Translations under genes and position numbers: made by a program
From: Haloarcula sp. H-GB4
GTDB lineage: Archaea > Halobacteriota > Halobacteria > Halobacteriales > Haloarculaceae
Length of the DNA stretch: 64,000 nucleotides
Assembly: GCF_030848575.1 (NCBI RefSeq)
Contig: NZ_JAVDDX010000001.1
Span: 1,364,001 to 1,428,000, forward strand
Direction of reading: 5' to 3'
In this document: positions 9,241 through 18,655 of the stretch, piece by piece
Layout: each line of letters begins with the position of its first letter
Numbering within the stretch: position 1 is the stretch's first letter
Notes under the pieces: generated by a model
What the model saw: the letters and a program-made list of their open reading frames with translations, nothing else
What the model was told of the DNA's origin: nothing
Database searches by the model: none

Positions 9241-10080
9241 ATGAATACGGGCACACTCAAATCCGTGCTAGTCCCCGCAGTGCTTCCCGCGGTGTTGCTT
9301 GCGGGGGTAGAACTCCTTACCGCGTCACCGCTGGCGATCACAGGCCCATTCATTTTTGTCTTTCCGGAAATGACAATCGCAGCAGTTTCCGGCATGTTGC
9401 TGGGGCCACTCGCGCTGATCGGAATCGGACTTGGGGTGCTCTTCGATATATTCCTGACCGGAGTAAGCCCCCTTACAGATCTGTTACTACTGACAGTCGG
9501 TGGCTGGTGTGCGCTCTTTACCACAGAACGACGGTACAGGGAGCGTCTGGGAGAAACCCAGCTTATCATGCTTCTCCGAGAGTATGGACTGCGCGGAACC
9601 GGTGCTGTGCTGTTTTCGGCAGCAGTATTCTCGTGGGTGTACGTGATCACGAATACTGGGCGGTTCTATCCGAGAGCACTCGTGTTACTGGTGAATCTTT
9701 TTGTCTCCGTGGTGCTTCTCGGCGGAATCGCGATTAGTCTCTGTTATCCATTGTTTCGAAATTCCCGATTGTACGAGGGGTTGTCGACCATTCGTGCCGT
9801 ATCCGAGAAAGGGTCATTCCCAAGAACACCAGGCCGGTCTCTCTCTTTCGTCAGTATTGTCTGGTTGCTCACCGGTTCTGGCATCAGCGTTTTCTTCGAC
9901 GTGCTTGACCTCGTCCCACGATTCGTGTTTCGTCGACGCGGCATCGAAGCCTTACTCTCCCTGAAACAGATCAGTGTAGCGACGGACAGCGGGCAGACGG
10001 TTCAGATTCTATATGGTGGCGTCATGCTCGGCCTACTGATCGTGTTGCTGTGGAGCGTACCGGCCACAGATCGTGGGTAG
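9241..10080 (+). CDS. Integral membrane protein of unknown function
   Basis: 279 residues with about seven hydrophobic segments (roughly 8-28, 38-58, 62-85, 120-140, 147-170, 205-225, 255-275). I do not recognise the family. The start is set by MNTGTLKSVLVPAVLP and the first membrane helix. The gene converges on the larger membrane protein at 10148-12109. Its location in the glycan cluster suggests a part in polymer assembly or export, but nothing in the sequence proves it. Confidence 0.7.
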   Translation: MNTGTLKSVLVPAVLPAVLLAGVELLTASPLAITGPFIFVFPEMTIAAVSGMLLGPLALIGIGLGVLFDIFLTGVSPLTDLLLLTVGGWCALFTTERRYRERLGETQLIMLLREYGLRGTGAVLFSAAVFSWVYVITNTGRFYPRALVLLVNLFVSVVLLGGIAISLCYPLFRNSRLYEGLSTIRAVSEKGSFPRTPGRSLSFVSIVWLLTGSGISVFFDVLDLVPRFVFRRRGIEALLSLKQISVATDSGQTVQILYGGVMLGLLIVLLWSVPATDRG

Positions 10081-10147
10081 GTTGACTTTGAGTTCAGGTT
10101 GTACGGGTCCTGAGCCCCTTATCGAATCGTAAGCGGGACAGTCCCGT

Positions 10148-12109
10148 TCACGACGACCCGAGGACAACCTCATCACGCTTCCAGAGGATTCCATGCTGTC
10201 CTGAATCATACATCTTGTTGTTAGTTGTTGACTCCGCTCGGAGCCACTCTTCAGATATCAGTATCTTCCCACTCTCGAAATCGAATACGACCGGATGGTC
10301 AGTCCAGGAGTCCCTGTAGAGGAGATAGCCATTTTCAGCCCGCAATGTCCCATTGTCGACAGTCGCACGTCCAACCGACGTGCCGCCGTAGCGCTCAATC
10401 GCGAGCGCATCGACCCAGGCAGTCTGAATGGGAATCCCGTGCGATCGCTTGAACTGATTGAGCTCCTGAAACGATTCCATCTCTGACTCGGAAAACTCGA
10501 CCTGCCCTTGCGGTGGCCCGTTCGGTGGATCGTGGATCTGATACAGATCGTCACCAGCCCAAACAAACAACGGTGTCGTGGCTGCTAACAACACAAAGAC
10601 AATGACTGGGACGACCCGGAGTGCAGGTCGAGACGCGGTGCTGCGGACCAGCCGGTACAGACCCAGTCCGAAGACCAGCGGAAAGAAGAACGCAAACGGC
10701 ATTCGTGACCGAGACAAGCCGGGAAACACGAACGGAGTCTTGAATACGATTGGTGCCGCGAGAACGGCAAGCAGTATCACGCTCAGTGAATGTCTGTACT
10801 TCGGGTACCGCTGTAGTAAAAAGGCGAGTCCGATAGCATAGACCGCCGTCATCGAGAGGAGATACAGGCTGTTGACTGAGAGGAGATTCAGTACTGCAGT
10901 CTCGACTGTCTGTTCCGGAACGGTGGTTCCAAAGGCGATGAATCCCGCCGCCTCCGACGATGACTCGGCGATCAGGAACCCTTCGAGAATCGAACGGATA
11001 GCCAGTGAGAAGTTTATAATAAACGAATCTGCAGCCACAGTCCAGTAGGTTACTGCGGCAATCCACCCCGCAACGAGTGGGAATATCTGTGGATGGAACA
11101 GACTGTCACGATTGAACTCGCGATCTCGGAACACACTAACGGCAATCGGCAGTAACGCCAGAATGGTAATTATCGGCGTCAAAAGGATAAACGACAGGTG
11201 GTGAGTGAAAACAGCGCTCCCCATCACTAACAGCCCTGTCGCTGTCCAGTTGAGCGGTCGGCTGTTCTGTGACGCTGTCGCTCTGAACCCGATATAGATG
11301 ACAAATATCAGTAGCGGAACGGCAAGCGCCTGTGGGAAGAAGTACGTCGCAAAGTACGACAGCGGGTACAGAAGTGTTGCACTGAGGGCCACATACAACG
11401 CCACTCGAGACCACTGGAGCGCCACCCGCGCGAAGACGTACAGTAACAGAATAACCAGGACGCCATAAACGAGCGTCCCACCAGTCAGAAGGGCACCGTA
11501 TGCGTCGAGACCCGTTATCGAGCTGAGACTGCCAATAAATAGGTGTAAGCCGGGGAAATAGCTGTACAGGCCATGTCCGATATATTCCCCGCTGATCGCC
11601 ATGACGCTCCCGTCGGTTAGCAAGCGCTCGATATGATGGACATGAAAGAGCGTGTCTCCGCCAGAGAAGTAAAATCCGAGTGTGAGGTATTTCGTAACCG
11701 GCGAAATCAAAAATAAGCTGATCGCCTGTGGGAGTGCAACACGCGTTGTAGCCCCAGCGAGGAGCTGGTACACTACCAGCAGATACCCGAGCGGCAATGC
11801 CACCACAAGAACGAGGAGGCGATGGTCCGTCTGATGTGCGACGACAACAGCGGCCAGCGTAATCAGGTAAACGCTTTTATTTGCCCAGCGGAGGGCTGGT
11901 CCACTCACGTCCGTTGGCTCTGTAAACTGGTAGCCATAGTAAATCACGCACCCGATGCAGAGTCCGATAAGGGCGTACAGTCCACGGATACCAATGACGG
12001 CACTTAGACTGTAACTGACAAAGAGCACAGTCGCCGTTCCCGCGACCAGTGCAGTTGGAAAGAACGCTCGGTGTACCAGTGACCGTATATTCTGTCTCAT
12101 AGGCGCCAA
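10148..12109 (-). CDS. Large polytopic membrane protein, GT-C-like
   Basis: 653 residues. About 12-14 hydrophobic helices fill residues 15-490, followed by a soluble external C-terminal domain of about 140 residues (from about FVWAGDDLYQI). That plan is typical of GT-C glycosyltransferases and related archaeal membrane proteins. An early luminal loop holds SGGDTLFHVHHIERLL, with the acidic and His residues often seen in the first loop of such enzymes. There is no WWDYG motif, so it is not the AglB oligosaccharyltransferase. Translation may begin at M1 or at M4 (MRQNIRSLVH, 12100). It has the same overall plan as the gene at 26785-28473. Confidence 0.75.
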   Translation of the reverse strand: MAPMRQNIRSLVHRAFFPTALVAGTATVLFVSYSLSAVIGIRGLYALIGLCIGCVIYYGYQFTEPTDVSGPALRWANKSVYLITLAAVVVAHQTDHRLLVLVVALPLGYLLVVYQLLAGATTRVALPQAISLFLISPVTKYLTLGFYFSGGDTLFHVHHIERLLTDGSVMAISGEYIGHGLYSYFPGLHLFIGSLSSITGLDAYGALLTGGTLVYGVLVILLLYVFARVALQWSRVALYVALSATLLYPLSYFATYFFPQALAVPLLIFVIYIGFRATASQNSRPLNWTATGLLVMGSAVFTHHLSFILLTPIITILALLPIAVSVFRDREFNRDSLFHPQIFPLVAGWIAAVTYWTVAADSFIINFSLAIRSILEGFLIAESSSEAAGFIAFGTTVPEQTVETAVLNLLSVNSLYLLSMTAVYAIGLAFLLQRYPKYRHSLSVILLAVLAAPIVFKTPFVFPGLSRSRMPFAFFFPLVFGLGLYRLVRSTASRPALRVVPVIVFVLLAATTPLFVWAGDDLYQIHDPPNGPPQGQVEFSESEMESFQELNQFKRSHGIPIQTAWVDALAIERYGGTSVGRATVDNGTLRAENGYLLYRDSWTDHPVVFDFESGKILISEEWLRAESTTNNKMYDSGQHGILWKRDEVVLGSS

Positions 12110-12450
12110 TCACACACTCCAGAATACGAAATGTCACCAACGGGACGCAGTACGCCCTGTTTCTGCTGGCCGTGTAGTCGTGGCGAAGATGGTGACACCC
12201 TGAATGCGTGAGCCAGCCACTGTGCCGGTGTTGCGACGACATCCCCCTCACGGAATCGACAGTAGCAGAGTGACGGTTTCACGACACGGCGGTCGCACAG
12301 ATTATCGGGACAGTGCAGCGTAGTGGATCTACTGCCAGCCACCGGATCCCCTATCTCCTCCTCGTTATGTTCGCCGCCCTGCAACAGACTGCACCGTAAA
12401 GACCACCCGGAACAAGCCTTGTTTGTAGTGGCACAGTGCATGAGGATCAC
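12110..12450 (-). other. Intergenic region, no gene seen
   Basis: 341 bases between two minus-strand genes. The open frames over it are Cys- and Arg-rich in a way unlike haloarchaeal proteins. I see no RNA gene. It should hold the promoter of the membrane protein at 12109. Confidence 0.4.
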
Positions 12451-14106
12451 TTACAGTGCATTGTCGATGTGCTCTCCGGCTTTCAGTGCCAGTGCCGCGA
12501 TAGTAAGCGTGGGATTCATTGCGCCGCCCGTCACGAACACGCTGCTCGATGCGATATAGAGGTTGTCGAGGTCGTGTGTCCTGAGTTGCGGCGTAACAAC
12601 GCTTTTCTCTGGGTTCGTTCCCATTCGCGTCGTTCCCATTTTATGTGAGGCAGGGGGCGGGTCAGCAAGATCGGTTTCAGAAACGATGGTTGCCCCCAGT
12701 TCGTCGAAGATATCGTACTGAACCTCTCGGATAAATTCCATCGTTTCACGCGCATGCGAGCCGATATTCCACGAGACATCTGGAACGGGGTTCCCGAAAT
12801 CGTCGGTCTTCGATTCGTCCAGCGTGACTCGGTTTTCTCTCCGAGGGAGCAGCTCCGGGTTCGCGAGCAGACGGACTCTATTGTTGGGATAGTTTGATTC
12901 GATTTTGTCGAGGACTTCGTCTCCCCAACTGTCGCCCATAGCGAAGTCGAACACGTTCTCTCGCGAGGTCATATCACCGCCGCTGAGCATTGGTCTGACG
13001 ACGGACTCGGGGTTTACGTTCTCGAACACCAGCTTAACGCTGCCCGGTTGCGGATCATCGTGGTCGTAGAACTGGTGTGATTCTCTTGTGTGGTAGCCGA
13101 TGGGCTCCTGATTCGTCGGCTGCTCTAGTTCTCCAGTCACGGAAACGATAGGCTGGTCCATGAAATACCGGCCGACGGCACCGCTACTATTCGCTAACCC
13201 ATCAGGATACTGTGGGGACTCGGAGAGCAGTAACAGGCGTGGTGTTTCCACGGCCCCGCAGGCGAGCACGAACGCATCCGCATCCTGACGATAGGTGTCT
13301 CCGCTCGGCGTCGCGTACACGGCCGCGTCCACAGTCTCCCCAGTACTGTCGTGTTCGATCCGTTGCACTGGAGCCCGGTCTATGACCCGTGCGCCTTCAG
13401 CCTCCGCCTTGCGGACGTGGACATCAGCACTGTATTTTGCCCCCGAAGGGCAGACCGGAATACACGTACTGAATCCAACGCACTGGCTCCGTCCGTCGTA
13501 CGCCTCCGAATTCCGCGCCTGAGGGGTCGAGTGCATCGTAATCTCGAGTTCATCACAGGCGTCTGCAAACAGTGTATCCGAGTAACTCGCTGGAAAGGCA
13601 TCCATCGGGTAGTCAGTCTCCCTGGGCGGTTCGAACGGGTTATCTTGCGTGCCGGCGACCCCCATCTCCTGCTCGGCCGCCGCGTAGTACGGCCTGAGAT
13701 CCTCGTAGTCGATGGGCCAATCCGCTGCGAGACCGTATCTGGTGTTCATTTCGAAGTCTTTCTGATGCAGACGTGGGGTAATGCCCAACCAGTGCAAGGT
13801 CGTTCCGCCGACAGCTTTCACGCGCGTCTGATTCAACGGGTAGTACGCCCCACCGGAGGTGACATACTGGTCGCGAGGGCCGCCCATGTTCCAGATATCC
13901 AGTAGTGAGCCATGCGGGCGGAGACTCTGCTCCATCTGTTCGAGGCGATTTCCCGGGTCGAACCGCTGTCCTGCCTCAAGTATCACGACATCGTGACCTC
14001 GACTCGATAGGGTGTACGCGACCAGCGCACCGGCCACACCTGAACCGACCACACAGACGTCAGCGTCACTCGATGGTCGTCGGTCCGCTGTACTATTCTG
14101 TGACAT
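12451..14106 (-). CDS. GMC-family FAD oxidoreductase (gluconate/sugar dehydrogenase large subunit type)
   Basis: 551 residues from MSQNSTADRRPSSDADVCVV. The FAD Rossmann motif GSGVAGA is at about residues 21-27 and ends in VILEAGQRF. A Cys-containing stretch CVGFSTCIPVCPSGAKYS is typical of the GMC subgroup that includes gluconate 2-dehydrogenase large subunits. The C-terminal region has HKMGTTRMG and MNPTLTIAALALKAGEHI, the usual GMC catalytic and FAD-binding end. The chosen ATG overlaps the end of the upstream small-subunit gene by 14 bases; a longer start at 14166 would overlap it by 74 bases. The pair should oxidise a sugar or polyol; electron acceptor not visible here. Confidence 0.85.
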   Translation of the reverse strand: MSQNSTADRRPSSDADVCVVGSGVAGALVAYTLSSRGHDVVILEAGQRFDPGNRLEQMEQSLRPHGSLLDIWNMGGPRDQYVTSGGAYYPLNQTRVKAVGGTTLHWLGITPRLHQKDFEMNTRYGLAADWPIDYEDLRPYYAAAEQEMGVAGTQDNPFEPPRETDYPMDAFPASYSDTLFADACDELEITMHSTPQARNSEAYDGRSQCVGFSTCIPVCPSGAKYSADVHVRKAEAEGARVIDRAPVQRIEHDSTGETVDAAVYATPSGDTYRQDADAFVLACGAVETPRLLLLSESPQYPDGLANSSGAVGRYFMDQPIVSVTGELEQPTNQEPIGYHTRESHQFYDHDDPQPGSVKLVFENVNPESVVRPMLSGGDMTSRENVFDFAMGDSWGDEVLDKIESNYPNNRVRLLANPELLPRRENRVTLDESKTDDFGNPVPDVSWNIGSHARETMEFIREVQYDIFDELGATIVSETDLADPPPASHKMGTTRMGTNPEKSVVTPQLRTHDLDNLYIASSSVFVTGGAMNPTLTIAALALKAGEHIDNAL

Positions 14107-14641
14107 CTGGTGCTGTTTGATACGACTGATAGCCACCCGGGTAGCCGACCGGGTTTTCGATACCAACGAGTTTGCTTCCTTTCGGGGCGGTAAACAGTCC
14201 GTACAGAAGCTGATTGATCAGATGATATCGGACACGTTCCGGAAGCGTTCCGGTCGGGTCCGGACTCATTCGGTCGACACCCAGTTCCTGAAGCGCTACT
14301 TGCCGGTCTGAAATCGACAGTTCCCAGAACGGCCGGTCGTGGATCTCCCGAACGTGAGCACTGAATGCGTCGATGACCGGAATCAGGCTAGCCTGTTTTT
14401 CCGGTCGGAGACCCGTGACGTATTGCTTGACGAATGCAGCGATTCCGGTTACCTCTGTCGGGTACACGACTTCGGCGATCGCCACGACCGTCTGAAGTTG
14501 GTCAGTCGAAAACCCAGATTCGTTCTCAATACCTTCATTTTCCGCTGCCTTTCGGTCGGCATACGCGACTCCACTGACCCCGATGCCACCACCCATGACG
14601 AGAGCATATAGCGCATCGCGTCTCGTCAGTTCCATTGTCAT
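14093..14641 (-). CDS. Gluconate 2-dehydrogenase subunit 3-like, Tat-exported
   Basis: 182 residues with an N-terminal LTRRDALYALVMGGGIGVSG, which is a Tat-type RR signal followed by a short hydrophobic stretch. The mature part has AIAEVVYPTEVTGIAAFVKQYV and a run of amphipathic helices matching the small (gamma) subunit family of membrane-bound gluconate dehydrogenases. The stop codon lies inside the start of the GMC oxidoreductase gene, so the two are almost certainly one operon. In this family the small subunit carries the Tat signal and takes the flavoprotein across the membrane with it, which would put the complex outside the cell. Confidence 0.8.
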   Translation of the reverse strand: MTMELTRRDALYALVMGGGIGVSGVAYADRKAAENEGIENESGFSTDQLQTVVAIAEVVYPTEVTGIAAFVKQYVTGLRPEKQASLIPVIDAFSAHVREIHDRPFWELSISDRQVALQELGVDRMSPDPTGTLPERVRYHLINQLLYGLFTAPKGSKLVGIENPVGYPGGYQSYQTAPDVTE

Positions 14642-14838
14642 TTAGTTTGTTCAGCGAATCATTAATCTTTCGCAAATTTGACACCACCTGTCCGCGTAGC
14701 CACTATCCACAGACTAGCGAGACAAACTGAACACCGCGTGCCAAGCTACCGGCCCCAGTCGATTTTCCGATCAGTGACAGCAGGCGAGTTGGCTTTTTCA
14801 CCCAGACGGGTTCGGTTCAAGCGAGTTCCTATCGACAC

Positions 14839-15738
14839 TCAGGGGTATTTTCCTTTGCCGCTTTCCCGTGTGAGTCCATCAAGGAGTCCTTCAGCTAATC
14901 CCCGGACACCTGTGAGTTCCCCATAGTATACCCGAATTCCCACCTGCTCGACCATCCAGGCGAACAGATACAGCAGGAACAGATCACTGATCCGCTCCCG
15001 AAATTTCTCTCTGAAGAGCACCATGTTCCGGGACCGGTAGTAGGAGTACATCGGCCCAAGTTCCCCTCTCGAACTCTTGCTTTCTTTGTGGTAGATTCGG
15101 GACGTGGTGTCCGTCACCAGTTCGTACCCCGCGTCCTGTATCCGGACCGCGTGTTCGACATCATCGTAGTAGAGAAAGTAGTCTTCAGGGAGCAGTCCAA
15201 CCTCGTCCAGTACATGTGCCGGGAAGAGCAAGCTACAGTTCGGGATGTAATCGTTGTAAATGAGTCCGTCCGAACCGCTAGGTGTAGCGTCAACGTGGTC
15301 AGTGTTTCCCGTTTTCCAATCAATCATCCCCTTCTGGAACCAGACAGTGTCGGTATCGGGGTACTCTGTGACTAGCGGTGTGAGCATACCGATGTCCGGG
15401 TTCGATTGCATCGTCTCGACGAGGTCAGACAGGAGCGACGCGTCCGGGATGACGACATCGTTGTTCAGTTGCCAGACATACGCAGCACCAAGTTCGAGGG
15501 CCTTGCGCGTACCGACGTTCATTCCGCCCGCGTAGCCAAGGTTTTCACCGGTTCTAATCAACTCAACCGATTCGTACTCGGTTTCCAGTCGGTCTGCCGA
15601 ACCGTCTGTAGACCCGTTGTCGACGAGCACAATGTCGTGGTTCGGGTAGTCCAGCGTAAGCAGTGAATCCAGACAGGCGCGCGTGTCATCGTAATTATTC
15701 CAAGTAACAACAGCGGAGACAACGTACGGAGCACCCAT
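14839..15738 (-). CDS. GT2 family glycosyltransferase
   Basis: 299 residues. The GT-A fold starts at YVVSAVVTWNNYDDTRACLD; the nucleotide-sugar motif is VLVDNGSTDGS near residues 36-46, QLNNDVVIP near 90-98 supplies the DxD-like site, and YYDDVEHAVRIQDAGY near 188-203 the catalytic region. This pattern fits the rhamnosyl/galactofuranosyl-transferase branch of GT2. The C-terminal 60 residues are hydrophobic and aromatic and may lie on the membrane. A UDP-galactopyranose-mutase-like gene starts 400 bases away on the other strand, so galactofuranose is a possible donor sugar; that is inference. Confidence 0.85.
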   Translation of the reverse strand: MGAPYVVSAVVTWNNYDDTRACLDSLLTLDYPNHDIVLVDNGSTDGSADRLETEYESVELIRTGENLGYAGGMNVGTRKALELGAAYVWQLNNDVVIPDASLLSDLVETMQSNPDIGMLTPLVTEYPDTDTVWFQKGMIDWKTGNTDHVDATPSGSDGLIYNDYIPNCSLLFPAHVLDEVGLLPEDYFLYYDDVEHAVRIQDAGYELVTDTTSRIYHKESKSSRGELGPMYSYYRSRNMVLFREKFRERISDLFLLYLFAWMVEQVGIRVYYGELTGVRGLAEGLLDGLTRESGKGKYP

Positions 15739-16141
15739 TGTATCCGATGTAATGATACTCGGTAATGTAAGTATATTGTATTTTATAGTTTACAAGACGA
15801 GTACGACTGCGTTTCGAAACGGCGATGGACCGACGTTATCGAGGGTAAACAGGTTGCAGTGGTCAATCAGGACGGTCACGACCCCCGATAGTATTCCACT
15901 ACGCGGAGGCAAACTCACAACTGTCGCGATAGACTGGAGTCGCGGGGCTTTAAGCTGCGTGTACGGTTCAGGAGCGGAGGTGAACGACGCCTCCCCCGGC
16001 AGGTGTCCGCAGTCCGAATCTGGCCCAGCGGGTGTTTGATAAGACGTAGTCTGGCAGTTTTCGCAGAGCGTGGATCTGATAACCCCGTTCTGTCCCGTAA
16101 ATTGATATATCCGGGATGAATATGTCACCTCACCGAATACT
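15739..16141 (+). other. Divergent promoter region
   Basis: 403 bases between divergently transcribed glycan genes. ATTGATATAT at 16101-16110 is about 35 bases before the ATG at 16142 and is a likely TATA box with a very short leader. A minus-strand frame here contains CENCQ and a later C, but it overlaps this promoter and is not convincing. Confidence 0.45.
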
Positions 16142-17389
16142 ATGACGACTGTAACAGTGATTGGTGCGGGCGTGGCCGGGTGTACAACGGGGTACCTTCT
16201 CAGCGAACGCGGGTACGACGTAACGGTTCTCGAGAAGGGGGAAATCGGTGGGCTTCTCAGAGAGATCGAATTTGATTCAGGGTATCACTGTGACTCTGCA
16301 CCACATCTTCTCTTTTATGACTCTGAGGAAGAGGCGATTGTGGGTGACCTGTTTCGGCGATTTACCGACCTAGACGACCATACGTTCTATGCGAAAACAT
16401 ATCCAACAGGAACGATAGACGAACCACACAATTACCCCGTCACACGGTCGAATATATCGCTCTGGGACGACGCCGAAGAGATCGAAGAAGAGTTAGCGGC
16501 CGCGGAAGGGAAAACTGACGCCGATTACTTCGAGTCATATATGCGTCGGCAGGTCGGAGAGCGGCTGTACAACCGATATTACAAGAACTACACAAACAAG
16601 CACTGGGGGATCGACCCTACCCGCATTACTGGCGACTGGTTCGATTTCAAAATCAGTTTTCCCGACACTGAGGATTCGTTTTTCGATGGAGCCGCGAAGT
16701 ATCCACAGAAGAAGTATTCGACAGTCCTCAAGGAGATGGTTGCGGATTGTAATGTCATTTACGACGGGGCAACCGGATTCGAGACGGCCGGAGCTGAAAT
16801 CGAAGGTGTCACGACCGAGAGTGGGGACGTGATCTCTAGTGACATATTCGTCAGCACAATCGATCCAAGCTTGCTGGTAGATGCTGACGAATCCTTACAG
16901 TATCGGAGTATGGCAATACTGGGCGCCCACATCGAAGCGTCCGAGAGACTGTTCCCCGAACACGTGAGTTGGGGGTATTTCCCGAACGACTACGAGTTTA
17001 CCCGTATTACTGACTACGATTTCACGCCGCAGGACATCCCGGACGGCGAGTACATTTTGACCGTCGAATTCCCATGTTTCATCGATGAGGATATCTGGGG
17101 TCGCTCTACAGAGTGGTTCGAGGAGTCCCTGCTCTCGTTCCTCAACGAACAGGGCGTTGAGGCCACGGTGAAAGACGCAAAGGTGCGGCGTGCGCCGCGG
17201 GCCTATCCGCTCCCCGTCGAATCAGAGATAGAGACGTTCAACGAGATGAACGGCCAACTGAACGCGTATGAGAATATGTTCAATCTCGGTCGAGTAAGTA
17301 CCTACGAGTATATCTGGATCAAAGACATCGTCCAGCAGGCACATGAAACCGTAGATGAGGTGACCGCCGCGACACCACTGCAATCGTAG
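16142..17389 (+). CDS. glf: UDP-galactopyranose mutase-like flavoprotein
   Basis: 415 residues. The FAD-binding motif GAGVAG is at residues 8-13 (VTVIGAGVAGCTTGYLL), followed by VTVLEKGEIGGLLRE, the form seen in UGM and related amine-oxidase-fold proteins. The segment YTNKHWGIDPTRIT at 150-163 corresponds to the YTxKQWG motif of UDP-galactopyranose mutases, and YPQKKYSTVLKEM near 188-200 to the next conserved block. UGM converts UDP-galactopyranose to UDP-galactofuranose in the cytoplasm. The family also has protoporphyrinogen-oxidase-like members of unknown substrate in glycan clusters, so the exact reaction is not certain. It runs in the same direction as the GT4 gene 55 bases downstream. 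Confidence 0.65.
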   Translation: MTTVTVIGAGVAGCTTGYLLSERGYDVTVLEKGEIGGLLREIEFDSGYHCDSAPHLLFYDSEEEAIVGDLFRRFTDLDDHTFYAKTYPTGTIDEPHNYPVTRSNISLWDDAEEIEEELAAAEGKTDADYFESYMRRQVGERLYNRYYKNYTNKHWGIDPTRITGDWFDFKISFPDTEDSFFDGAAKYPQKKYSTVLKEMVADCNVIYDGATGFETAGAEIEGVTTESGDVISSDIFVSTIDPSLLVDADESLQYRSMAILGAHIEASERLFPEHVSWGYFPNDYEFTRITDYDFTPQDIPDGEYILTVEFPCFIDEDIWGRSTEWFEESLLSFLNEQGVEATVKDAKVRRAPRAYPLPVESEIETFNEMNGQLNAYENMFNLGRVSTYEYIWIKDIVQQAHETVDEVTAATPLQS

Positions 17390-17444
17390 TGACAAGCACA
17401 ACAGTCATTGCCAGACCGCGCCCGAATTACGTCCTACTCAAGTC

Positions 17445-18647
17445 GTGAACGTCCTCCAGATCACACCAACAAACGTCTATCCACCGTCTGACGGCGGCCA
17501 GCACAGGAGCCATGGGCTCGTCACGTCGTTTCCCACCCATGGGGATGCCGTATATCGATACTGTCAGGGCGGACACCTCCAAAACTACTTCCGCGGCAGT
17601 CTACAGCAGACGGTCTCGATCGAGGAGAAGTACCAAGAGTTGCAGCATCTGCATCCGGTATTCGATCTCACCCGACTCCCCGAACTGTTTGGATTGCCGA
17701 ACGTTTTTTTGGGAGCGTCGCTCCGCTTGCTGAAGCCTACAGTTTTCCAGCGGCGAATCAACTGGGCTGATGTCATACTCGTCGAACTTCCGTGGCAGGT
17801 GCCAGCCGTCACATCCCTGGCAGACGGCACCCCGGTCGTGTATTCGAGTCACAACGTCGAACAGGAACGGTTCGAATCAACCAGTAGCGGCTTCATCGGA
17901 GACCAGTTTACCAGTCGGGTCTCAATGATCGAACGGACGGCACTCGAACGGGCCACAGCAGTTGTCTGTACGTCCGAGCGCGATGTTAGCGAATACCGCC
18001 GCCGATACGGCGTGAAGACGAACTATATTGTCTCCCCGAACGGCGTCAGCAGAGAAGCGTTATCGAGTGGGGGATCACAGCGGGAGTCGTCGGGAACAGT
18101 TTGCGGGGAACACGACATCAGTGCAGACATGATCGGGCTGTTTATTGGAACGGACTACGGCCCGAATCGTGAGGCGGCACGCGAGCTAGTTCGGGTCGCC
18201 ACGGAGGCGGCCGAGCGAGGACTCGATATCCACTTTCTGATCGTCGGCAGCGTTGGTGAGTCCATATCCACTGACCGAGACAACGTCACTTGCACCGGGT
18301 TTGTGTCCGATCTTGACCCATACTTTGCGGCGGCAGATATCGGATTGAATCCAATCGAATCCGGGAGCGGCACGAACATCAAACTCCTCGAATATCTTGC
18401 CAAAGGTCTTCCCGTGGTGACCACTGCGTTCGGACGGCGGGGATTCCAGATCGCCCACGAGCAGGAAGTTCTCGTTGTTCCAGTCACCGGGTTCACCGAC
18501 GCGATTGCGCGTCTGGTCTCGGACGGGGCCCTTCGCGAACAGTTGGCCGCTAACGGCCGCGAATACGTCCGTGAGACGCATCTATGGGAGCAGATATCCA
18601 CGGAGTTGCGCGCTCAACTCAGTACAGTCATCACCGAGGGTTCGTAG
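17445..18647 (+). CDS. GT4 family glycosyltransferase
   Basis: 400 residues from a GTG start (GTG AAC GTC CTC), which is right where the first strand MNVLQITPTNVYPPSDGG begins. The first Rossmann domain contains VVYSSHNVEQERFES. The second has LFIGTDYGPNREAARELV, GFVSDLDPYFAAADIGLNPI and SGTNIKLLEYLAKGLPVV, the usual GT4 donor-site series with the E-x7-E-like region near LLEY. It probably adds a sugar from an NDP-sugar to a lipid-linked glycan at the membrane face. It follows the UGM-like gene closely enough to be co-transcribed. It converges on the DUF1616 gene with only 8 bases between the stops. Confidence 0.85.
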   Translation: MNVLQITPTNVYPPSDGGQHRSHGLVTSFPTHGDAVYRYCQGGHLQNYFRGSLQQTVSIEEKYQELQHLHPVFDLTRLPELFGLPNVFLGASLRLLKPTVFQRRINWADVILVELPWQVPAVTSLADGTPVVYSSHNVEQERFESTSSGFIGDQFTSRVSMIERTALERATAVVCTSERDVSEYRRRYGVKTNYIVSPNGVSREALSSGGSQRESSGTVCGEHDISADMIGLFIGTDYGPNREAARELVRVATEAAERGLDIHFLIVGSVGESISTDRDNVTCTGFVSDLDPYFAAADIGLNPIESGSGTNIKLLEYLAKGLPVVTTAFGRRGFQIAHEQEVLVVPVTGFTDAIARLVSDGALREQLAANGREYVRETHLWEQISTELRAQLSTVITEGS

Positions 18648-18655
18648 CGGGCCAG

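Noticed and set aside
12097-12450. 117-codon minus-strand frame in the 12.1-12.4 kb gap
   Set aside because: Cys-, Arg- and Ser-rich, unlike haloarchaeal proteins, and overlaps the start of the next gene.
15790-16128. Minus-strand frame with CENC and further Cys, possible zinc finger
   Set aside because: It overlaps the promoter of the UGM-like gene, and the Cys spacing does not make a two-knuckle ribbon.
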